Shown here in pieces: positions 1-8,754 of a DNA stretch of 28,707 bases. Numbering within the stretch: position 1 is the stretch's first letter; every line of letters begins with the position of its first letter. The stretch is taken from NCBI RefSeq assembly GCF_000330505.1, contig NW_004440380.1, forward strand, positions 25,542-54,248, in the 5' to 3' direction. A program made the translations under genes and the position numbers. The notes under the pieces were generated by a model that ran no database searches, had not been told where the DNA came from, and worked only from the letters and a program-made list of their open reading frames with translations. The stretch is from Entamoeba invadens IP1 (lineage: Eukaryota; Evosea; Mastigamoebida; Endamoebidae).

Positions 1-149
1 TCACCGATCAGAGCTAATGCGATGCTGTGCTACTGAGCTCCATGCTAATGAAGCAAATAGAACAGATTGAAGGATCGAACAGAAAAGAGAAGCACAAACA
101 CGGCTGCTAAGCTAAGAACAAGCTAAACAGTATGCTAGAAAGGTGAAGA

Positions 150-405
150 GGCTGAGAGAAAGCTTGCAGAATTCGAACAGAAGGAGTCTACTTTCAACAC
201 TCAAATTGGTAAGACACAATCCGATTTGAAGAAGACTCAACAATCAGTCAGAGATGGCGAATTGAGAACTGCCGAGTTGGAAGACATATCAGAAAATTTG
301 GTGAATATCTGAACAACAAACAACTTGAAGTTAATCGGGTGAGTGCAATTACTTTTGAAGACTAAGAACAGGTTGATTCAAGTAAAACACAAAAAGACAA
401 GGATA
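150..405 (+). pseudogene. Coiled-coil protein relic (myosin-tail-like)
   Basis: No intact reading frame exists. Reading from 151 gives AERKLAEFEQKE followed by about 30 more residues rich in E, K, Q and L with heptad spacing, ending DISENLVNI and a TGA near 310. A shifted frame then continues coil-like (EYLNNKQLEVNR) to a TAA near 409. Upstream, 1-150 has further charged, coil-like pieces in several frames (for example QIEQIEGSNRKEK) broken by stops. The composition resembles a myosin heavy-chain tail or another long coiled-coil protein, but coil sequence is not diagnostic. This is a decayed or truncated copy; its 5' part may lie outside the window. Confidence 0.5.
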
Positions 406-1019
406 AATAATTATTATATTGTTTTATAGTTTTTTTAAATTAAAATCTATTTAAGTACAAAAGTCTATTTATCAAAAAATATACTATTATTATTATTTTT
501 TTATAGTTTAATTTCAACTAGATGCCTCGAGTCTTTGAAAGATGCCTTTTCAAATAATTTTCATTGAGTGATGGATATTTCCAATGACAAAAAAGATTGT
601 GATGTTCTATTTTTAATAAGGAATTGGAGTTTCGATACAAAATTGATACAAATTGATTTAATCATATTAACTTTATCTGTAGAACGCAAAAATACATTAA
701 AAAGTAGCGATTCATTTCACAACATCACTGATGTTTTTATTTATTTAAAATAGTCAATTTACTATATACTGTCAATTGTAATATTCTAATTATGTGATAA
801 AGTCTATTGATCTTTTCTGAGTTTTTTGCTTCAAAAAAATAAATTGTGTTACCAAATTATTAAATTATAATTAATTATATCAACATTTGTGCTATTTGTT
901 TTTAGATGACAATATCAACTTTAATATGATTTTAATGGTTAATTACTATAGTTTGTAGTTTGAATAAACCCATAATAAATAAAAATACCTAACTACTTTT
1001 CAATTAACATACTTCAGAA
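406..1019. other. A+T-rich intergenic stretch with one doubtful 60-codon ORF
   Basis: This is mostly A+T-rich DNA. An ATG-started frame at 571-753 (60 codons, starting MDISNDKK) is somewhat less A+T-rich than its surroundings, and the sequence just upstream can be read CLESLKDAF in another frame. It could therefore be a short gene relic. I recognise no family, and nothing else in the stretch is supportable. Confidence 0.25.
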
Positions 1020-1240
1020 AGATACAACGGGACACAGAGAGTAGATATGCCGCAACTGTCGAAACTTGTTGAACCCGGCGAGTTGCGGCGTCGTGAATCC
1101 ATCTCCGGAAGATACTTGACACAAAGAGGAGATGCCTGAAAAAAAAACATCAAGATATCCTAATCGAGTGTTCGTTCCAGTGTTAGATTTGAAGGGTGAA
1201 AACCGTTTTCTTTTCGTCTGTCCGACCCTTCAAAAAGGAC
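1020..1240 (+). pseudogene. G+C-rich coding relic of unknown protein, converging on the TLDc gene
   Basis: Base composition rises sharply here compared with the DNA to the left. A 30-codon frame from the ATG at 1047 (MPQLSKLVEPGELRRRESIS, then ten more residues) stops at 1137-1139. The overlapping frame from the ATG at 1132 continues PEKKTSRYPNRVFVPVLDLKG, so a one-base shift would join them into one plausible protein segment. Beyond about 1240 the plus frame is only the antisense of the TLDc gene's 3' region. I do not recognise the protein. It may be a fragment of a gene or an untranslated region with chance frames. Confidence 0.3.
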
Positions 1241-1353
1241 AGATTTTGTTAAAATTGTGTACATTAATTCAAGTTGTGGTGACGTGGAAAATTACAAAAA
1301 TGACACTTTGGAGTCAATGCCTTGCAAAGTTTGAAATAAAAAATGACAAAAAG

Positions 1354-2334
1354 TTAGTTAAGTTGGAAGACAACAACACTCTTTGGTGTAAATTTGCCAT
1401 CATCAGTCAACTCGTTTTGTTTGGCGGTGTAAGTGGCTGGGTTGCAATAACTACAATTTTGACCATTCTTGCACACAGCTATATCACAACACAAACCAAA
1501 TGCAAAAAGATATTGATTGTCTTGAGAATAAAGATAAAATTCGTGATCGGTGTTATTTTTATTCTTTTCAAACTTTTTTGGATTCAAAGTGCCATTTCTC
1601 ACAAGCGAAAATGTGTAAGAACTGCCGCTGCTGATCCAATTGCCAACAGCATTTATATTTCCAGTAAACACGCCACCAAATTTGTTATGATTTGTGTCTT
1701 CTACCAAAAAGCACAAGTTGTTTTTGTTAATAATTTTTGAATCAAACACTGACGTGTCTTTTGACCAATTGTCTTTATCCGAGTCAAACACAACACTCGC
1801 AATCTTCATTCCTGTCAACTTCTCAAGACCGGCTTTCTCTTCAAGTGTGATGTGTTCGCGCTTTATTCTCTCTGCTTCTTCATCGTGTTGTCTCTTTGCA
1901 CTGATGAATTTCTCCGATTTCTTTATTTGATCAATTCTAGTGTTTTTTGCTTGTTTGATTTTGTCAATTTCATCTTCAAGTGGTTTTGTGTCCATTTTGC
2001 ACTTCTCTTCATAAAGTGCTATTTTGATATTGAATATCTTATACAACTTCTCGTTATCAGTCTCTGTTGCATACAGACTTGTCTCATTTTTGATTTTGTT
2101 GGATGTGTTGTCCAAATCGGTGACGATCGTGTTAAGTGAAGTTGTGATGTTCTTCTTTCTATCAAATACCTCATCAAGTCTGTCGAAGTATCCCTCTGCA
2201 TTTTCGATGCGTTGATCAATATCAAGTGACTTGTTGTCAACAAAGTTGTATTCCCTTTTATTTTTGTTGAGGTCTGACACCGCCTTTGCTGCCTTAGTGC
2301 AGAGTGCTGAGAGTGCTGTTAACTTGTTTTCCAT
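1354..2334 (-). CDS. Coiled-coil TLDc-domain protein
   Basis: A single uninterrupted 326-codon frame starts at an ATG (complement of 2332-2334). Residues 1-165 are highly charged with long helical stretches (for example EDEIDKIKQ, KRQHDEEAERIKREH), predicting coiled coil. Residues from about 170 form a TLDc-type domain: KIASVVFDSDKDNWS, then FGGVFTGNINAVGNW, a DHEFYLYSQDNQYLFAFG strand segment and a short Cys-containing loop (CKNGQNCSYC) before the C-terminal SVVVFQLN. Many Entamoeba proteins pair an N-terminal coil with such a TLDc domain; the family is named from TBC/LysM-domain proteins of oxidative-stress response, but the role in Entamoeba is unknown. There is no signal peptide or membrane span, so it is probably cytosolic. 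An A+T-rich TATA-like run lies about 35-50 bases upstream. No intron is needed. This is one of only two intact genes here. Confidence 0.85.
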   Translation of the reverse strand: MENKLTALSALCTKAAKAVSDLNKNKREYNFVDNKSLDIDQRIENAEGYFDRLDEVFDRKKNITTSLNTIVTDLDNTSNKIKNETSLYATETDNEKLYKIFNIKIALYEEKCKMDTKPLEDEIDKIKQAKNTRIDQIKKSEKFISAKRQHDEEAERIKREHITLEEKAGLEKLTGMKIASVVFDSDKDNWSKDTSVFDSKIINKNNLCFLVEDTNHNKFGGVFTGNINAVGNWISSGSSYTFSLVRNGTLNPKKFEKNKNNTDHEFYLYSQDNQYLFAFGLCCDIAVCKNGQNCSYCNPATYTAKQNELTDDGKFTPKSVVVFQLN

Positions 2335-2471
2335 GTATGTTAAAAGAGTTTATTTGTTTTTATATTTAATTTTATATAAATCTCATTCAAAAACATTATT
2401 ACCTCATAAATAATAATTTTTTTTCAATTAAAAACCAAAAAAAAATTATTCGAATTTACATAAAATGATTA

Positions 2472-2873
2472 TAATTTCAAGCAGGGTCCATCACGGAACA
2501 GGAAAAAATTTGGAACTTGTCCCAAAAATGCATTTTAAAATGAAAAGAAATATATTTGTTTTGTTTTTATGCCAAAAATAAAGTAGTTTTAGTAAAATTA
2601 ATAGTTATGTTTGTTTTTACGATCTCCAAAACCTTTTCTTAATGTTAAAACGACAGTTAACAACAAAACTATAAAATATTAAAATGTATAGTATATGAAT
2701 AAATGGTTTATTAATATAATATTTATACTATATAAAATAAAACTATTAATTATAATTGATACAATTATAAAATATTAGAAATTGTTTAATAAAGATGAAA
2801 TAATAATTTAACTTATTAAAATAAAATTTGTTATTAACTATACTTTTATTAAAATATAGTTAAATGAAATCAA
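2472..2873 (+). repeat. Dispersed repeat, copy A (inverted relative to copy B at 25727-26160)
   Basis: This segment matches the reverse complement of 25727-26160 over its whole length with small indels. Shared landmarks in order are ATCACGGAACAGG, TTTGGAACTTGTCCCAAAAA, AATAAAGTAGTTTTAGTAAA, GTTAACAACAAAACTATAAA and TATAGTTAAATGAAAT. By eye identity is near 90% in the first 110 bases. It has no open frame. Weaker resemblance may continue to about 2960. I see no terminal inverted repeat within the copy, so it may be a SINE-like or degraded non-autonomous element. Confidence 0.8.
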
Positions 2874-3282
2874 CCAGAACAAAGCTGTCGCCTTTCGATT
2901 ACTTGTTAAAATTGATTTGTTGTTGCTTTTTATCACTTTCAAACATCAAGTAGTGGTTTAATATACCAAATTAAAATAAAATGTAATAGAATAGACTATA
3001 ACAAAACATTGAGACACAATACTTGGTGTTGTTGATAAATTTAATTATTTTTTATTAACATGAATACTTTGATAGAACAGAAGAGTTATTGTTTGCAGAT
3101 AAATAATTAAAACGATTTTGTTCATCATTGAAGCATAAACAGAGTGTTTGAAACAAAACAATTTCAATTATCTTCATTATATTGTTTAGTCTTTATAATT
3201 TCATCAAAGCTATTATTGTATCATATATTTACCATATTTATGAGTATTTTGTTTAATTGAAAATTGACAGTCAGTATGTTAG
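2874..3282. other. A+T-rich intergenic DNA between repeat A and the 2.1-kb element
   Basis: I see no open frame or recognisable gene. The only structure is possible diverged continuation of repeat A up to about 2960. Confidence 0.5.
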
Positions 3283-5374
3283 TCAGGTGTCTCCATTTTT
3301 TACTCGAAAATACCCACGTCATTAATTTTTTACCATTTAAATATATATTAAAAACCATTTTTTAATAATATTTTTTTATTTTTAAAAACATAATTATTCT
3401 AAACCATAAAATAAGTCATCATAATTTTATTTATTCAAAAAAATACTTCGAATAACCAAAAAATATTAAACAATTAAAAAGCAGAAAAATTTAATTGTTA
3501 TGATTTATTCTTTTTCCATATTTTGAAAAAGAATAAAAAATCAAATTTATTTTTTATTTATTTTTTACAATTAAAATTATCCACACGATTTTATCAATTT
3601 TATTTTTTTAATAATTATCTTGTGAATTATTTGCTCGACCGAATTCACGTTTTGATACAACATATTTAAATCACGTCAAATATATACAAACGGTGTTAAC
3701 TTTTGAGCGGCACTTGCTTCAAATATTTAACAAAAATCAACAAAAGAGTGTAACACATTGGTTAGACAACACACAATAATTGATATATTTAATGTTGTTT
3801 TGAATGTTTGAATAATAACATCGATGAATCACAAAAAAGGTTAAAAAAATAAATTATAATTATGTGTGTATTTCACAGACTCGACATATTATATCCAAAA
3901 ACAGGAAAAACACGATTAACAATATATTGTAAATTTATAATAAATATGGTAGTAACAATAATGTATTTGGTGAATACCACACGTTTTTGGCAATAAAAGC
4001 TGTATTTAATAAAAATCAGTATATTAATATTTTAAATTTAGATATGCAACACAAAAATAATTTATTGATAAGCAGAAAAATACAAATCAATTAACTTTTA
4101 AAATAAAGTGTTTTCAAATATTCACATAACAAAGTTATCAACATGATTAAATGATTAAATAAATTAATAACACATATATGATATTTTTAATATAACTTTG
4201 ATTGTTAAATAAAAATTACATCGAATAACAACCGTTAATGACATTGTTTTTTCAATTATTAATTATATTTTTTTAGTAATCTGTTTGATATTTTGTCGAA
4301 AAGAAAAACCAAATAAAAACAATTATTATTTATTTCGTTATGTAACTCCTTGGATATCCTCATTTTTCATGCAAAAACCATTTGTTTATAAATACTAATA
4401 AGTGAAATATTATATACAATTATTGTTTTTGACAATCCTTTTATTATTTTTCAAATTACAAGACACAACAGTAAACAGGTTTATTTGGATAACACCACAA
4501 CACTTTCATTAAAGTCAAATAAAAGCACCCATTAAATGCCAATTTTCAATTATTTAATAACAATAGTTGGTGTATAAAATTTTACTGTTTATTGCTACAC
4601 TTTCATTTTAAAAACAGCTTATAATAAAACTTGACAAATTTTAAGTGTGTAAATATATAACATCAAACAGAAAGCTTAAATGAAAATCGAAAAAATATCA
4701 TAAGTTTCAACAATTTTGGGTTCTGACTTGTGGTTCACACACATGCCCATTAAATATTAAATCGATTTCCCTGTCGTCGTAAAGTTAACAATAAAAATAC
4801 ACATTTTTATTAGAATTACATTTCATTTTTTATTGTTTGAATTTATCATTGTAATAAGTTACATGAAACAACATGTGGTACATTCACAACATGTCATTAT
4901 AATTACAATTTATAAATAAAAAAAATAAAATGTAAAATACACTTAACACACTCTGAGTTTTTTATATTAATATTAAATTGACATTGATATTATAATATAT
5001 TTACAGAAAAAATGGGTTTGACAATCATCGTTTATATATAATATATATAAAATCATTTATTATATATAATATATATTAATTGATGATTTTAATTATGTTT
5101 GTTGTTTATAATGGATTGCTTTTTGTATTAAAAATTAAACAATTCAATTCAAAAAAGTTTATTTTTCCCAATTTAAAAACATTTTAGTTTATTATAATGT
5201 TTTACCAAAAATTATTTTTGCCAAATTAAAAATTTAAATTCCAATTGAGGAATAACTTAACCAAATTATACCAAAAACTATTTTATTTGACAGTTATTTT
5301 TTTCTTGCTAAAAATTTACTAATAATACCAGTTTGATCTCTAAATACAGTAAAGTAAATATTGGAGACGCCTGA
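3283..5374. mobile_element. Putative 2.1-kb non-autonomous DNA transposon with 22-bp terminal inverted repeats
   Basis: The left end reads TCAGGTGTCTCCATTTTTTA and then CT. The reverse complement of the right end reads TCAGGCGTCTCCAATATTTA and then CT. They match at 19 of 22 positions, with outermost bases identical. Immediately outside, the left flank is ATGTTAG (3276-3282) and the right flank is ATGTTTG (5375-5381), a 6/7 match consistent with a decayed target-site duplication. The interior is strongly A+T-rich and has no frame above 60 codons on either strand, so any transposase must act in trans. Flank length of 7-8 and CAGG-like ends suggest hAT affinity, and the two hAT transposase relics in this window are possible kin, but that link is inference. 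Confidence 0.55.
5036..5079. repeat. AT-only direct repeat pair
   Basis: Two near-identical TTATATATAATATATAT tracts are separated by a short ATTT-containing spacer inside the 2.1-kb element. Each tract is almost self-complementary, so the site could form a cruciform or be a replication-slippage product. Confidence 0.5.
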
Positions 5375-5661
5375 ATGTTTGTTGATGTGTTTTAATATAG
5401 ATCATAATTAAATTATTTAAAATTAATAATTATAATAATAATTATTGATTTTATTAATGAAATGTTAAAAAATATTATATAAAAGTACTATATAAACAAG
5501 TCAGTGAAAAAATCTGGCTTGTTTTAAATTATAATTTTTATTGTTATATGTTATAAACATTAAAATATTTCAAAAACAAAACCAAAAAACTAAAAATAAA
5601 AATACTAACAAAATGTTGTTTGAAATTATTACAATTCACCTCGATAAAAATGATGTTTTGA

Positions 5662-6542
5662 ATACGAAAACGGAGTTTTGTAGTGACAGAAAAGTTCTTG
5701 AAATGGCTTGCAAAAGCGGAGCTTCGAGACGGTGAATTTTTCGCAACGACGTACAGCTGGTAAGATGTTACATATGTGGGGTTTGTAGAACCACAGCGTG
5801 ATTCCATTGGTGTTGTTTTGTATTTGTATTACTACTACACAAATGACACAAACAACTGAACTAATCAAGGACCAAACAGTCAAACAACGAATTAGAAATG
5901 AGGTGAATTTCTTGTCGTATCGAGATTGGAAGAATATTATTAAGCCAGACTATTCGATTTGGGAGGAAAGCAACGACGCATGGACTTCCTTAAGTGTCCC
6001 ACTGCGGTACTATGGATTCACACAAATTCAAGGCCACCACAGATTGTTGGCGACTGCTATGATGGAAGAGAAGTATTACAAAGATACTAAAAGAGCCGAA
6101 TTACTGAGAAAAAGACACAGGACCTATCAACTTTATTTGAGAAATTGTTCTGAAATGAAGAGAAAAGGTACTTCGTCCAAGTCATTTGGCAGGACAACAA
6201 AAAGTGATCGTCGACACATCGACTGCAACTATGGCGTTCAGTGACATTGTAACTGATCAAATAAAGATAAAAAACACTTTAATAACATCAGAAAGTTCAA
6301 CATCAAACTTGAATATGGCATTGCAAGACATCCACAAGACTCATACTTCTATTTTTCAAAGTGGAATATTGGAGGAAAAGAAGCTGGTGAAGCAAGCCTA
6401 CTATGGGGAGAAGCTGTAGACTGAATCACTGGCGCTAATTATGTCGTCAATGCCTGATGTATACAAACACACAGGTGTGTGCATCATGATAGCGCTTCAG
6501 AATCAACAACTCTTCCCACTCTTTAATTATAAGAAGTGGTAA
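5662..6542 (+). pseudogene. Frameshifted gene of unknown function
   Basis: Coding-like composition continues through three reading frames. Frame 1 (5662-5848) gives SFVVTEKFLKWLAKAELRDG and, after a TAA near 5755, VGFVEPQRDSIGVVLYLYYY. Frame 2 (about 5840-6180) gives TELIKDQTVKQRIRNEVNFL, then SYRDWKNIIKPDYSIWEESN and a basic helix LLRKRHRTYQLYLRN. Frame 3 (6186-6539) gives VIVDTSTATMAFSDIVTDQI with a TAG at 6417-6419, then TESLALIMSSMPDVYKHTGV, ending at TAA 6540-6542. The shifts do not fall at GTTTGT/TAG intron borders, so decay or assembly error is more likely than splicing. I considered a Sec20-like SNARE because of the C-terminal Ser/Thr-rich helix, but there is no membrane anchor. No family is recognised. 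Confidence 0.55.
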
Positions 6543-6639
6543 TTTGGTAGTTTCGTAATTATTTTTATATTATAACATGTGTGTTGATATAAAATAATAA
6601 TAATAGTAATATTAGTAAGTTAACTAAATAATATAAAAT

Positions 6640-7530
6640 TGGAGTTTTGGTGCATTGGAGCGACAACACTTAAAAATGCAGAAAGTGTGTTGAGAAAGAC
6701 GCTGTATTTGAGAGACAATTTCAACAAGTCTACGTCGCTAAGCTCAGAGGACACTTTGTACAGCGTGAGAGGCATCATTTAAAAGTATAAGAGCCACAAT
6801 GGACTGAAATTCACTGACTCGGCTCTTGTTACAGCTGTCAAAAAATGACATTAATGCAATCGATTTAGTAGGGTGTAACACGTACACAGAAAAACTCGCA
6901 GCCAGAAAAGATCGACCATTTGGAAAGAAAAGACACATAACTGACAGTCGAGAAGATCGCACTGGAGGGAGCTGAAGCAGACAACAAGGGATCTTGAGCT
7001 TGCCACAGACTCAAAGTATTATGCTATTCCAGAAGCAGAGAAGCGACTCAAAGAATTGAAGAACCAGACAAAAGAGACATCAGTGCTGTCGTCGCAAGTG
7101 ACCCCACAGCTGATTGAAGATGTGGTGAGAAAACGGACAAGCGTTTTAGTAAGCAGAATGACACAGAGCGAGAAGACAAGACTCCTGAAACTTGGTGACG
7201 AGCCGCACAAGAGAATTGTAAGGCAGGACGAGGCTGTGACTGCGGTCTCTGAGGCCATTCTGAGAAGCAGAAGTTGTCTTGAATCAGGCAAGCGACCGAT
7301 TGGGTCCTTCATCTGTTTTTTTTTGTAAATTTACCCTTAATTACGATGATGGTAAACAATTGAAGAATATAGTCAAAAAAGCCCACACAGCGTTGTTCTG
7401 TTTGATGAGTCAAAAAACGCACCAGCATATATTTAATGTGTTGCTGCGGGTGCTTGATGACAGGCGTCTCATATATGGAAGAGAAGAACAGTAGACTTTA
7501 AGAACAAAGTCAACTTAATCATGTACGTGT
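6640..7530 (+). pseudogene. HSP101 / ClpB-type disaggregase relic
   Basis: Intact HSP101 is an AAA+ hexamer that extracts proteins from aggregates. This copy preserves family blocks in order but in different frames. CIGATTLKNAESVLRKT is the end of nucleotide-binding domain 1. SEDTLYSVRGII, KYKSHNGLKFTDSALVTAV and the degraded AIDLVD region follow. Then comes the middle-domain end (YYAIPEAEKRLKELK) and the domain-2 lead (IVRQDEAVTAVSEAILRSR, RPIGSF). Directly after RPIGSF the Walker A segment (GPTGVGKTE) is missing. The frame resumes at NYDDGKQLKNIVKKAH and HIFNVLLRVLDDRRLIYGRE, which is the region just past Walker B, then VDFKNKVNLIM. Everything before the end of domain 1 and after about 7530 is absent. 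With the ATPase core deleted and many stops it cannot work. Confidence 0.9.
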
Positions 7531-7544
7531 CCTTTGACTGTTTG

Positions 7545-7870
7545 TAACTCTTAGAAACTTGTTCAAGACCTTTAAACTCGGTGTATTATCCAGATGTGTA
7601 GTCTTCAAGTTTGCCACATTCGTCTTGTTTCTCGTCGAGTTAAATTTTTATTTTGGTCAATTTTTCTGATGCAAAATTATAGTATTATCCTTTTTTTGTT
7701 TAGCCACCTGGGTTTTTTTCAAATGTTTCAGTTTTGATTGAGATTTTGGCAATATACTTTTCATTTTTTTTCTGATCAATTGGGTCTTTGTTTAGTCTTT
7801 CTCCTTTTGATCAAGTTCAGTTAAACCGTTTTTGAATTTGTATTGCTTTATTGTTTTCGAGGTCTTTCTT
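7545..7870 (-). pseudogene. Antisense coiled-coil protein relic
   Basis: On the minus strand the DNA reads as charged helical protein in alternating frames: KKDLENNKAIQIQKRFN, LTELDQKEKD, NEKYIAKISIKTETFEKN, then LDEKQDECGKLEDYTSG and YTEFKGLEQVSKSYKQSK nearer 7550. Stops and shifts occur every 15-40 codons. The Lys/Glu/Gln-rich heptad pattern suggests a long coiled-coil protein. It lies tail-to-tail with the HSP101 relic, so the junction near 7535 marks where two unrelated host-gene fragments meet. The low-complexity composition makes this call tentative. Confidence 0.35.
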
Positions 7871-7874
7871 TATG

Positions 7875-8750
7875 ATAATAATAAATCTTATATCGTTTAT
7901 ATTTTTAAAATATGTCAAATATTGATTTGGGCATTTCATAGTATAGGGGTCTATACATACTCCTTAGCTTTTGCATTTTTTAAAAACCCAGTCTTTTTTC
8001 AAGCTTTTTTGCCCAAAAGTGCATTTCCCTTTACCAACTTATTTTTCTTTAAGTAAATAATTTAAAATTGGAGGTGTTTTAGTAAAATAATATGTAACGA
8101 AGAAATAATATAAATCTTTCACTTTTTGGTTATTGTTTTGTTCAAAATGCCGAATTTAAAAATAAAACCTTGTGAAGAAAAAATAACTATTTATATCTTT
8201 TCAAATTAATAAGTTTGTTATTAAAATATTATTATAAAATTTATAAATATATTTGTTTCAAAAAAGTGTTTCATTATATTTATATTACATATCAATTAAT
8301 CATATATCAATTAAGAATAATATATATTGTAAATAAATATATTATATTATATTTTCATTTAATTAAATTAACAAAAAATTAATTTTAATTTGTCTTGTAA
8401 TTATTTTAATATTAAATAAATTAAATAATAATATTTAAATAATAAAATAATATATTATTATTATTATTATAGTGTTAAATATAATTAAACATAAATAATT
8501 AAAAAGTGGAATAAATAAAAAAATATTTATTTTTTTTAAATAACAATAATAATTAAACATTCAGAATTATTAATAATTAACAAATTAAAATATAGTAATT
8601 ATAATTTAAACGATTATTTTGATAATAATCATTCATTGTGTTAATAATTATTACAAATAATTATTCAAATAAAATAAAATATATTATTAGATATATATAT
8701 CTATTTCAAACAATAAAAATATAAATAAAATTTAATTTATTGAGGTGTTT
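7875..8750. other. Extremely A+T-rich spacer
   Basis: I see no gene. From about 8040 the sequence is almost entirely A and T with long runs. The left edge contains a 27-nt motif shared with 14435-14461 and short TTGGGCA/TGCCCAA arms around it. The 74-codon plus frame at 7832-8056 is Phe/Tyr/Ile-rich, as expected of translated A+T-rich DNA, and I do not accept it as a gene. Confidence 0.6.
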
Positions 8751-8754
8751 CATA

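Noticed and set aside
1240..1740. Long plus-strand frame continuing from 1132
   Set aside because: It is antisense to the TLDc gene, whose minus frame has clear domain structure; only the part before about 1240 might be independent coding sequence.
5798..6419. Sec20-like SNARE
   Set aside because: The C-terminal helix is Ser/Thr-rich as in Sec20, but no C-terminal membrane anchor follows and the N-terminal part does not fit, so no function is assigned.
8687..8702. AGATATATATATCT palindrome
   Set aside because: A short AT dinucleotide run in very A+T-rich DNA is expected by chance.
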